From Opitutaceae bacterium (GTDB taxonomy: Bacteria; Verrucomicrobiota; Verrucomicrobiia; Opitutales; Opitutaceae): a stretch of 64,000 bases of DNA. Numbering within the stretch: the first letter of the stretch is position 1; every line of letters begins with the position of its first letter. The stretch lies in assembly GCA_018402455.1 (NCBI GenBank), contig JAGYIG010000007.1, positions 51,328 through 115,327 of the forward strand. The letters are read 5' to 3'. The notes below the pieces were generated by a model that saw only the letters and a list, made by a program, of their open reading frames with translations, did no database searches and had not been told where the DNA came from. Below, piece by piece: positions 8,827 through 17,467 of this stretch. Position numbers and translations under genes: made by a program.

Positions 8827-10708
8827 ATGAAACGTTTTATTCCTCTTCTTGCGCTGGCCGTCGCGCTGGTGGTGGTCGTTCGCGGCGTTCAAATCCGGGC
8901 CCTGACACCCCATTTCGATCTGGTCGCCTGGCGAACTGCTCGTCCTCGCCGACGGCCGGATCGCCGCTTGATACCGTAGGCCGCACCACCCTGATTTTGC
9001 AGGAACGCCAGGCCGTCTACCTTCGAGGATGGAGCAAGCTCACGCCCAACCAATGGCTGCTCGACGCCCTGTTCCGGCCGGAACTGGCCGACACCTACCG
9101 CACGTTCAAGGTGCAGAACTCGAGGCGTTGGCCCTGATCGGCAGACCGATGAGACCTTGAAACGCACCTACGACAGCGCGTTCGCCCGGTTCATGGCCGT
9201 GTTGGGATTTTGCCTTCCGCCACAGCTGCTTCTCCTATGCGCAGCTCGAGCCCCTACTCTCCGAGAGATCGATCGTCAGGGCGAGCTCGCCGCCGAATTT
9301 GAGGCGCCGCAACGCGATCCCTTTCAACGCGCCGTGCTCAAAATCCGCAACCAGGCTGATCATCTATCAACAGCTCAAGCACAGCCTGGCGCCCCCTTAA
9401 AGGACCGGATTTCACCGTCTCCAATCCCTGCAGGACAATTACGCGGGAGGGCACGACGCCGTCCGCGCCCGGTCGCAGGGCGACCCACAACGAAGCGTCG
9501 CTACCGAGATGATCGATGCCGGCCAGCTCTTCTGCGCATGGACCAACTCGCCAGCCTTCCTGCCCTTGCCGCCTCTCGGCGAAGACACTTCGACTACCCA
9601 GTGGCAAAACCGGCGGGCGTTGTTGAGTCCTTCCAAAGTGGCATGGTCAATCCCTACGCGCTCGCCTACGCGGGACTGGACGGGCGGCGCGAGCAATCCC
9701 TCGAGACGTTCAACACCATCATCGAGCCACACGCCCAGTTGAACAGCAAGTTTTCGGAGCAAATGAGCAAAGCGCGCACGGAAAGCGTTTAACCAGCGGC
9801 CCTGTTCACGTCAGCCTCTGTTGTTCTACACCTCGTTTTCTTCCTGGCGATTGCGTCGTGGCTGGTTTGGCCGGAAGCCCTGCAACGGTCGGCCTTTGCT
9901 GTTGAGTCTGGCTTGATCATCACCACCGCCGGCGATCCTCACCCGGATGTGGTTGAGGCGGCCGCCGGTGACCAATCTGTATTCATCCGCTCTTTTTGTC
10001 GGCTGGGGGTGCGTGCTGCTGTGCATTGTGTTGGAGAAGCTCTACCCCAATGCCATCGGCGCCACCGCCGGGGGCATGACGGGCTTCGCCACGATGGTGG
10101 TCGCGCACCAACTGTCCTTGTCCGGCGACACCTTGGAGATGATGCGGGCCGTGCTCGACTCCAACTTCTGGTTGGCGACCCACGTGATCGTGATCACCAT
10201 CGGCTATTCGGCTACCTTCCTCGCCGGTTTTCTCGCCATCATTTACGTCTTCCGTGGGGTGTTCACCAAATCACTGGACCGGGACACGGCGAAAACCATG
10301 GAGCGCATGGTCTACGGTATCGTTTGTTTTGCCACCTTGTTCAGCTTGGTGGGCACGATCCTGGGCGGGATTTGGGCGGACCAGTCCTGGGGACGGTTCT
10401 GGGGCTGGGATCCCAAGGAAAACGGGGCGCTGCTGATTGTATTGTGGAACGCCATCATCCTGCACGCACGTTGGGGCGGACTGGCGCGCACCCGCGGGAT
10501 CATGGCGATGGCGATCTTCGGCAATATCGTGACCAGCTGGAGTTGGTTCGGCACCAACATGCTCGGAGTCGGCCTGCACAGCTACGGTTTCATGGACGCC
10601 GCGTTCAACGCTCTGGTCACCTTCGTGACGGTCAACCTCCTCATTATCGCCCTCGCCTATTTCCCCAGCGGCAAATGGCGCAGCGCATCGAAGCTCAGTC
10701 GGGCTTGA
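8827..10708 (+). CDS. ccsA: CcsA-type cytochrome c assembly protein with N-terminal extension; N-terminal half disrupted by multiple frameshifts
   Basis: MKRFIPLLALAVALVVVV start; fragments LVLADGRIAPLDTVGR-like, EFEAPQRDPFQRAV; intact C-terminal part PVTNLYSSALFVGWG, WGRFWGWDPKENGALLIVLWNAIILHARWGG (WWD motif). Confidence 0.82.
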
Positions 10709-10769
10709 CCCGCCGTTCCCCGGTCGGCTTTCGCCACGATTGAGCGGTCGCACCGCCGGCTCCGCCCGC

Positions 10770-11603
10770 TCAAGCCGATTTCGCCGTCGGGAGAATTTCT
10801 GATGAATCCACGGCGACCTCATCGGATTCTTCCTTGGTCGGCATTGGATAGGATTTCACGAACTCACTGAACTCGATGAGCTCCATGTGGCCGTCGTGGT
10901 CCTCCATGATCGCGGTCAGCGATTCCACCCAGTCACCGGAATTGAGGTAGTGCACCTGCCCCAGCATCTTGTCGGCCGGAGTATGAATGTGGCCGCACAT
11001 GACGCCGGTGCAGCCCCGTTGGTTCGCCAGTTGAGCGATGTGATCCTCGAAGTTCGAGACGTGGTTCACCGCTTCCTTTACGCGGGCTTTGATCGCCTTG
11101 CTCAGCGACCAATATTCCTTACCCCGCCAGGTCCGCCAGGCGTTGTAGACTCGGTTGAGCTTGAGCAAGGCCCGGTAACCCCAATCCCCGAGGTGGGCGA
11201 GAAACACAAAGTTCTTGGTCACGGTGTCGAACACGTCGCCATGGAGCACGAGGTAATTCCCCCGCGGGGTCTGGTGCACGTAGTCTTCCACGACGGACAA
11301 TCGGCCAAACTCCAAGGGCATGAAACTGGCGAGCACGTCGTCATGATTGCCCCGGAGATAGACGACTTCGGTATCCCGCTTCTCCAATTTTTTAAGCACG
11401 ATCCGAACAAAGCGGGTGTGGGCCTTGGTCCACTGGCCGGAACGTTTCAGTTGCCAGCCGTCGATGATGTCGCCGTTGAGGATGAGCTTTTCGCAGCGCA
11501 CCCGGCGCAGGAAGTGGTTCACCTGCTCTATTTTGCAATCCGGGGTGCCCAGGTGCACGTCGGAGATGATGACGGTGCGCACATGCAGGTTTTTTTTATC
11601 CAT
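10770..11603 (-). CDS. PlcP-like / UDP-2,3-diacylglucosamine-hydrolase-like metallophosphoesterase
   Basis: HVRTVIISDVHLGTPDCKIEQVNHFLRR, LNGDIIDGWQLKR, VVYLRGNHDDV, LVLHGDVFDTV, VMCGHIHTPADKML, YLNSGDWVESLTAIMED. Last gene of an overlapping operon with two glycosyltransferases. Confidence 0.85.
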   Translation of the reverse strand: MDKKNLHVRTVIISDVHLGTPDCKIEQVNHFLRRVRCEKLILNGDIIDGWQLKRSGQWTKAHTRFVRIVLKKLEKRDTEVVYLRGNHDDVLASFMPLEFGRLSVVEDYVHQTPRGNYLVLHGDVFDTVTKNFVFLAHLGDWGYRALLKLNRVYNAWRTWRGKEYWSLSKAIKARVKEAVNHVSNFEDHIAQLANQRGCTGVMCGHIHTPADKMLGQVHYLNSGDWVESLTAIMEDHDGHMELIEFSEFVKSYPMPTKEESDEVAVDSSEILPTAKSA

Positions 11604-12756
11604 GACGGGGGATCTCGGGTTGAACGGAAGAGAGTGCGGACGAGTCCGCCGGACCATGTCGACGTAAAACGTATCCGGCAATGGCGGCCGCGGCCGCGGG
11701 TTGGGCCAACGCCTGCAGCCGTTGACGCCAGTCTCGCCAGCCGCGACCACCGTCGGCAAAGGCCGTGCGCAGAATCGCGAGAACCTCCGTCGGCGTGTCC
11801 GCCCGCCCCCCGATCCCGTGCCGACGCAACAGTTCGTAGTTGCCCTCCTCTTGGCCGGGGACGATCTGGTTGACGATCATCGGGCAATGCGCGGCGATCG
11901 CCTCCTGCGTGGTGGCCCCGCCCGCCTTGCTGATCACGGCGTGATGGGTCATCAACAATTCCGGGATGCGATCGGTCCAGCCCAACACTTGAAACGGAGC
12001 GGCGCGCCCTTGCGCCGCGTTTTCAATCCGCCGGCGCAGCGCCACATCCCGCCCCACCGCAAAGGTCAGGTCCCAGTCCGTGGCCTCCAGCAATTGGCGG
12101 GCGGTCTCCAGGGCCCGGTGAGCCCCCGAGGTGATAATGAACAGGACTTTCGGTCGCACCGCCGGACCGAGGGGCTGGGTTGACCACGGCAAATTGGTCT
12201 GGGCAAAAATCGGCGCAACCGGAAACCCTTTCACGTGCAATCGATCAGCCGGACACCCCGCCTCGCGGAGCACTTGGGCGGAGTCTTCGTTGGGCAGGAA
12301 CCAACCGTCACATTCGGCCAGCCACCACATGGAGTTAATGCTGATGGAGTCGGTGACCACGTTGTAGGAGGGCACCCGCCAGCCGCGTTCCCGCCCGAGA
12401 AACTCCAACATGAAGGCAAAGACCGGATACGTGCTGCAAATCGCCAGCGGAGACTTATCCCGCAGCACCCCTTCGAGCCACCGAATCTCCGGTTTCAGCA
12501 TCCAAAGGCAGCCGGGCAAGGGACGGGATCGATCGAGCCAGCCATAGAACGCACTCCACAAGCGGGGCGCCCGGTTGATCACCGTGTAGTAGGCCGACCG
12601 CGCCAACCGATCCCGGCGCGGGGAAAGGGTCGCCCAGGGGTCCATCAATTGGGCGGTTCCCCTCCCGCCCAACTGATCAAAAGCCGCTACCAGACTCCGG
12701 GCCGCCGCGTTGTGCCCTTCCCCGTAACTGGCCGTGAAGATCAGGACCGGCTTCAT
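11596..12756 (-). CDS. MGDG-synthase/MurG-like glycosyltransferase (GT28-type)
   Basis: MKPVLIFTASYGEGHNAAARSLVAAF (MGDG synthase N-terminal motif), VVTDSISINSMWW, VLFIITSGAHRALETARQLL, SKAGGATTQEAIAAHCPMIVNQIVPGQEEGN. Confidence 0.85.
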   Translation of the reverse strand: MKPVLIFTASYGEGHNAAARSLVAAFDQLGGRGTAQLMDPWATLSPRRDRLARSAYYTVINRAPRLWSAFYGWLDRSRPLPGCLWMLKPEIRWLEGVLRDKSPLAICSTYPVFAFMLEFLGRERGWRVPSYNVVTDSISINSMWWLAECDGWFLPNEDSAQVLREAGCPADRLHVKGFPVAPIFAQTNLPWSTQPLGPAVRPKVLFIITSGAHRALETARQLLEATDWDLTFAVGRDVALRRRIENAAQGRAAPFQVLGWTDRIPELLMTHHAVISKAGGATTQEAIAAHCPMIVNQIVPGQEEGNYELLRRHGIGGRADTPTEVLAILRTAFADGGRGWRDWRQRLQALAQPAAAAAIAGYVLRRHGPADSSALSSVQPEIPRHG

Positions 12757-13895
12757 GGTCGGGGCGCATGGCCGGCTTCGACCTTCAGATCAGATTCAAA
12801 GCGGCCGATTACTTTATCCCACGACTGTTCTTCAAATCCATGTCGGGCTTGTTTCCCGAGTTGCACCCGCAACGGATCGTTTTCCACCAGCTGCAGGCTT
12901 ACTCGCTCCAGCGTTTCGGGCTCATCGCAGGGCGCCAAGAGGCCGTTCTCCCCGTGGCGGATAAATTGCCGACCCGCCGCGTAGTCGAAACTGGCGACCG
13001 CCAAGCCGCTGGCCATGGCCTCCGTCACCACATTGCCGAAGGTCTCCGTCAGGCTCGCATGAATGTAGATGTCGGCGGAGGCGTAGTAACGTCCGATTTC
13101 CTCCCGGGAATAGAATCCAGCAAAACGGCATTCGGGGTGATCGGCGACCAGTTGTTCGCGCAGCGGGCCATCGCCCGCGAGGACAAACTTGAGCCGGGGA
13201 TCAGCCGCCCGCATGGCGGCGTAGATCTTAAAGAGCAGATCATAGTTCTTTTCCGGCGCCATCCGGCCCACGTGCAACACCACGCGGTCGCCCGGTTTCA
13301 CCCCCCACTCCGCGCGCAATCCGTCACAGCGTTTGGCCGGAGCAAAACACGCCGTATCGATCCCTCGGGAGAGCAGCGTCATGTGGTCGAATCCTTGTTT
13401 GCTCAATTCGGCGCACAGCTCGTCGGTGGGAGCGAAGGTGCGGGCGGTGCGATTGTGCACGCGCCGGAGCCACCCCAGCACTAACCGTTGGAGCGCCGCA
13501 AAACCGTAATTGCCGGTGTAAGCGTGAAAGTTGGTATGAAAACTGGAAGTCACCGGGATGGCGAGCTGACGGGCTACCGTCACCGCCGAGGCCCCCAACG
13601 GGCCTTCGGTCACCACATGGACCAGATCCGGCCGGTGTTGTCGCCACGCCCGACGCAACTTGCCCCATGCCGGCCACCCCAGGCGGAGAAGCGAATATCC
13701 GGGAATGTTCATCCCGGGCATCGGCACCTGCCGATAGTGCAGTTCCGCCTCCGGCGGCGGCAGGTCAGCCCGCTCCGGTCGGTAGATCGTGACCTCGTGC
13801 CCGCGTCGGCCGAGCTCTCGGGCGATGACTCCAAAGGTCATGGCCACTCCATTGACTTCGGGCGGAAAGGTTTCGGAGACGATGGCTATTTTCAC
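12753..13895 (-). CDS. GT4-family glycosyltransferase
   Basis: VKIAIVSETFPPEVNGVAMTFGVIARELGRRGHEV (GTG start), LLSRGIDTACFAP, VVLHVGRMAPEKNYDLL, IYIHASLTETFGNVVTEAMASGLAVASFDYAAGRQFI. Confidence 0.9.
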   Translation of the reverse strand: MKIAIVSETFPPEVNGVAMTFGVIARELGRRGHEVTIYRPERADLPPPEAELHYRQVPMPGMNIPGYSLLRLGWPAWGKLRRAWRQHRPDLVHVVTEGPLGASAVTVARQLAIPVTSSFHTNFHAYTGNYGFAALQRLVLGWLRRVHNRTARTFAPTDELCAELSKQGFDHMTLLSRGIDTACFAPAKRCDGLRAEWGVKPGDRVVLHVGRMAPEKNYDLLFKIYAAMRAADPRLKFVLAGDGPLREQLVADHPECRFAGFYSREEIGRYYASADIYIHASLTETFGNVVTEAMASGLAVASFDYAAGRQFIRHGENGLLAPCDEPETLERVSLQLVENDPLRVQLGKQARHGFEEQSWDKVIGRFESDLKVEAGHAPRP

Positions 13896-14044
13896 ATCCG
13901 TGGGTTTTCCCCACGGGTGACAAACGAAACCCACGCGCGTTACAGTCTGACGGCAAACGGGCGACAGTTGCGTCAACTCCGTCTCCCGCGGGCCAAGGCG
14001 GCCGATAGCATACCAACCCGCGCCCACTCCTGAGCAAACCGCGC

Positions 14045-14069
14045 GGAGATTTTTGCTGCCAAAATCTCC
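14045..14069. repeat. 9-bp inverted repeat GGAGATTTT-N7-AAAATCTCC in a divergent intergenic region
   Basis: Perfect arms 14045-14053 and 14061-14069 between the divergent GT4 and UroD-like genes. Confidence 0.6.
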
Positions 14070-14135
14070 ACCCTGCAGTTCCCCTCCTGCCCGACTGCTG
14101 GGCCCTTCATCTTACCCTTTTACCCGCTCTCCACC

Positions 14136-15512
14136 ATGAATTCCGACAAAAGCCTGCTCCTTCGTGCCCTCCGGGGTGAACCCGTCAACCGCTCCCCGTG
14201 GGTGCCCTTTGTCGGGGTGCACGGCGGCGCCCTCGTGGGGTGTGACGCGACCACCTATCTGCAGGACGCGGATAAAATCGTGGCCGGTCTCACCGCCGCA
14301 GCGGAGCGCTACCAACCGGACGGACTGTCGGTTGTGTTTGACCTGCAGTTGGAGGCCGAGGTGCTGGGTTGCGAGTTGATGTGGGCCCAGGAAACTCCGC
14401 CATCGGTCGCCACCCATCCACTCAATGATGACTATAACCTCGCGGGTCTGCCCCCCTTTTCCGTCGCCGCCGGCAGACTCCCCATCGTGTGGGATGCGGT
14501 GCGTCGGACCAAAGCCGCGATCGGTGAATCAGTCGCCCTCTACGGTTTGCTGACCGGACCCCTCACCCTCGCCCTTCATCTGCGGGGCGACGAGGTGCTC
14601 CTCGACATGTTCGACGAGGCCGATGCGGTGCCTGAGCTGTTGGCCTATGGTGCCTCCATTGCCTGCCAGATGGTCGATGCCTACCTCGAAGCAGGAGCAG
14701 ATGTGATTGCCGTGGTGGATCCCATGATCAGTCAAATCGGCCCCCACCATTTCAATCAGTTTGTGGCCCCCGTGCTGGATCAGATTTTCGATCACATCCG
14801 CGCCCGGGGCGCGATCTCATCGCTGTTCGTTTGTGGCAATGCCAGTCGTAACCTGGAGCCGATGGCCGCCACGCATTGCGACAATATTTCCGTCGATGAA
14901 AACGTGGACCTGAGCCGACTGGCCGAAGTCGCCCGCGCCAGCAAAAAGTCCTTCGGCGGGAACCTGCAGTTGACCGTGGCCCTGTTGCGCGGAGACGCGG
15001 ACGACGTGCGCCGGGATGTCCTGCGCTGCTGGGATCAAGCCGGCGACGCCCCGGGGTTCATTCTGGCTCCGGGCTGTGACCTGCCGTTTGCCGCGCCGCC
15101 CACCAATCTCGAGACCGTGGCGTCTCTGGTCCACGATGCCTATCAACGGGACGTGGCCCGCCAGTTGCCCGACAAGCAGCATCACGACACCTACGACGAC
15201 ATCGCGATCCCTGACTATGCTCGCGCGGCCGAGGTCATCATTGATGTCGTGACGCTGGACTCCGCCGGCTGCGCCCCCTGCGCCTACTTGCTCAAGTCCG
15301 CCCAAGAAGCGGCGCGACGCTTTGACCGCCCCGTGACGGTGCGTGAGCACAAGATCACGGAGCGCGAGGGGCTCGGCTACATGACCAAACTGGGGGTGTC
15401 GGCGATCCCCAGCATCTGTGTCGATGGCCGCGAGGTGTTTGCCTCCATCATTCCCGATCGATCCGACTTGATCGAGGTGCTCAACCAGGCGGCCGACCAA
15501 AAGGTCCGCTAG
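14136..15512 (+). CDS. Uroporphyrinogen decarboxylase (URO-D/MtaA-like) family protein fused to a C-terminal thioredoxin-like domain
   Basis: LLRALRGEPVNRSPWVPFVGVHGG; LTGPLTLALHLRGDEVLLDM; DVIAVVDPMISQIGPHHFNQFVAPVLDQIFDHI; FVCGNASRNLEPMA; ILAPGCDLPFAAPPTNLETV; C-terminal IIDVVTLDSAGCAPCAYLLKSAQEAARRF (CxxC) ... SAIPSICVDGREVF. Confidence 0.85.
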   Translation: MNSDKSLLLRALRGEPVNRSPWVPFVGVHGGALVGCDATTYLQDADKIVAGLTAAAERYQPDGLSVVFDLQLEAEVLGCELMWAQETPPSVATHPLNDDYNLAGLPPFSVAAGRLPIVWDAVRRTKAAIGESVALYGLLTGPLTLALHLRGDEVLLDMFDEADAVPELLAYGASIACQMVDAYLEAGADVIAVVDPMISQIGPHHFNQFVAPVLDQIFDHIRARGAISSLFVCGNASRNLEPMAATHCDNISVDENVDLSRLAEVARASKKSFGGNLQLTVALLRGDADDVRRDVLRCWDQAGDAPGFILAPGCDLPFAAPPTNLETVASLVHDAYQRDVARQLPDKQHHDTYDDIAIPDYARAAEVIIDVVTLDSAGCAPCAYLLKSAQEAARRFDRPVTVREHKITEREGLGYMTKLGVSAIPSICVDGREVFASIIPDRSDLIEVLNQAADQKVR

Positions 15513-15523
15513 GCCGGCCCGCC

Positions 15524-16450
15524 ATGCCCCCCCTCCCCCGCATTCCCGTCACGCTGGTCACCGGATTTCTCGGCAGCGGAAAAACCACCTTTCTGTTGCG
15601 CTTGGCCGAGCAGCATCCGCAGGAACAGATTCTGTTCCTCGTGAATGAATTCGCCCCGGACAACATGGATGGCCTCACGCTGAGCGCGACCGGTCGCCCG
15701 ACCCATTCCGTGGTGGGCGGCAGTCTGTTCTGTGAGTGCAAGGCCGCGGACTTTGTTCGCCTGATGCGGGAGGAGGTGTGCCAGCTCTATGCCGGACAGG
15801 CGATCACCCAAGTGGTCATCGAAACCAGCGGGATTGCCGATCCCTCCGCCATTGGCCGGTTGATGCAGGATCACGGACTCGACGCCCACTTCTCCATCCG
15901 TCGAATCGTCAACATCGTCTCGCCGCTCCGTTTCCCCCAACTTCACGCCAATCTGGCCTCGGTGCAGGCGCAGGTGCTGGCCTGCGATACGATCATCATC
16001 AATCAAACTGACCTGGCTTCAGTGGCCCAAATTGAGCACTGCCGCCAGCTGTTGGCGGCCGCCAATCCCGCGGCGCGCCTGCTCCGCGCCGAACATTGTC
16101 ACCTGCCATTTGCCTTGAACGAGGCGCCGACGCGCCCACCGTTGCCCGACGCTCCGCTCGCCACCGGCGACTCCAATCCCTTCACCACCGCGACGGCGAA
16201 GTTCGATCAGGTCATTGCGACCACCGCCCTGCAGGCGTGGCTGAATCAGCTCCCGACGACGGTCTTGCGGGTGAAAGGCCACGTGGAGACTTCCGAGGGC
16301 TGGCGCGAGGTGCAGCGCACGGTCGGCGGATCCGCCATCACCCCGACGAATCCTCAATCAGAATCGCGGTTGGTCGTGATCACCCATGAGCGGGATCAAG
16401 CCACCCTCGATCAGGAGGTGCGGCAACTCGCGGCGCTGGGGGTGGCGTAA
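15524..16450 (+). CDS. COG0523/CobW-like P-loop GTPase
   Basis: PVTLVTGFLGSGKTTFLLRL (Walker A), VNEFAPDNMDG, SLFCECKAADFV, VVIETSGIADPSAI, IIINQTDLA. Confidence 0.9.
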   Translation: MPPLPRIPVTLVTGFLGSGKTTFLLRLAEQHPQEQILFLVNEFAPDNMDGLTLSATGRPTHSVVGGSLFCECKAADFVRLMREEVCQLYAGQAITQVVIETSGIADPSAIGRLMQDHGLDAHFSIRRIVNIVSPLRFPQLHANLASVQAQVLACDTIIINQTDLASVAQIEHCRQLLAAANPAARLLRAEHCHLPFALNEAPTRPPLPDAPLATGDSNPFTTATAKFDQVIATTALQAWLNQLPTTVLRVKGHVETSEGWREVQRTVGGSAITPTNPQSESRLVVITHERDQATLDQEVRQLAALGVA

Positions 16451-16477
16451 TATTGCCCTGCGATCAAGGCAATCGCC

Positions 16478-17395
16478 CTATCGATCACGCGGCGGCGGCA
16501 TCATATCGCCCTCGGGCGTGACGGCCCACAGGTTGGCCGGAATCGCGGCATCCACTCGGCGGCCGGTCCAACGAATGCCGCCGGCGAGCATCGCCTGAAA
16601 ATAATCCGCATCCCACACATCCTCCCGGTGGCCCATGGCGTTATACCACACCCGGCCCTTACCGTAGGGCCGCGCCCAAGCCAAGGGGTAGTTGGGACGA
16701 TCGTAGTCACTGCCTTTCATCCCGGCGGTCTCCATGACCAGCAGAACGTGATTGTCGGCCCCAAACTCTTTGAGGGAATACCATTCCTCCATCACTTCGA
16801 GGTGATCACCCCGCCCCCTCATGCCCGGGAAGTCCGGATTGATGATCCGAGCCTTGGCCACCTGCTGGGGCCCATGATTGATGAACTCGCCGCCCAGCAT
16901 CTTGATGTAGGGATCAGAGGCTTCACCCAGCAGCCGGTAACGGTTGCCGCGTTGGTCCTTCGGCGGATTCCCGTCAAAGGCCTCGTAAGTGTGGAAACAA
17001 TCACTGCCCGCATGCACCGCCACGAAGCCCCCGCCCTGCGCGACCCAATCCAGCAGCGCAGCTTTGCCCGCGGCGGACATCGTGGGGTTCCCGTCGGTTC
17101 CCGGCATCTGAAGGTTGCCGCTGGTGTAAAAGAAAACGACGTCGAAGTCGGTCAGATACCTCGCTGAAAATCTGCTGCCATCCTTGCTGAAAGTGAAGGC
17201 CAGGTCGTGCCCTGTGCCCAACCGCGCCAACACCTTCTCCGCATAGCTCATGCCCCCGTCTTCCGCTCGCTTGATCACGTCGTGCTCCCACCCCGATGAC
17301 TTGCTAAAAAACAGCACCCGCAGCGGGGTGGCCCCCATGGCGGCAGCGAGAGCACTAAAAACGAATCCGGCTGCAATCGGTTTCCAAAACTTCAT
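16478..17395 (-). CDS. Secreted ThuA-like domain protein
   Basis: Signal peptide; VLFFSKSSGWEHDVIKRAEDGG; DFDVVFFYTSGNLQMPG; WVAQGGGFVAVHAGSDCFH; LAWARPYGKGRVWYNAMGHRED. Confidence 0.85.
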   Translation of the reverse strand: MKFWKPIAAGFVFSALAAAMGATPLRVLFFSKSSGWEHDVIKRAEDGGMSYAEKVLARLGTGHDLAFTFSKDGSRFSARYLTDFDVVFFYTSGNLQMPGTDGNPTMSAAGKAALLDWVAQGGGFVAVHAGSDCFHTYEAFDGNPPKDQRGNRYRLLGEASDPYIKMLGGEFINHGPQQVAKARIINPDFPGMRGRGDHLEVMEEWYSLKEFGADNHVLLVMETAGMKGSDYDRPNYPLAWARPYGKGRVWYNAMGHREDVWDADYFQAMLAGGIRWTGRRVDAAIPANLWAVTPEGDMMPPPRDR

Positions 17396-17467
17396 CCGCT
17401 GAAACGTGAGGTCACTCCCGGACGCGGCAAGGTCGAAACCGCGGTGCGCCGCTGCGCGACCGGCCGA

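Noticed and set aside
8827-9792. Novel ORFs 8584-8979 and 9157-9792 as separate proteins
   Set aside because: They are better explained as frameshifted pieces of the resB 3' end and ccsA N-terminal region.
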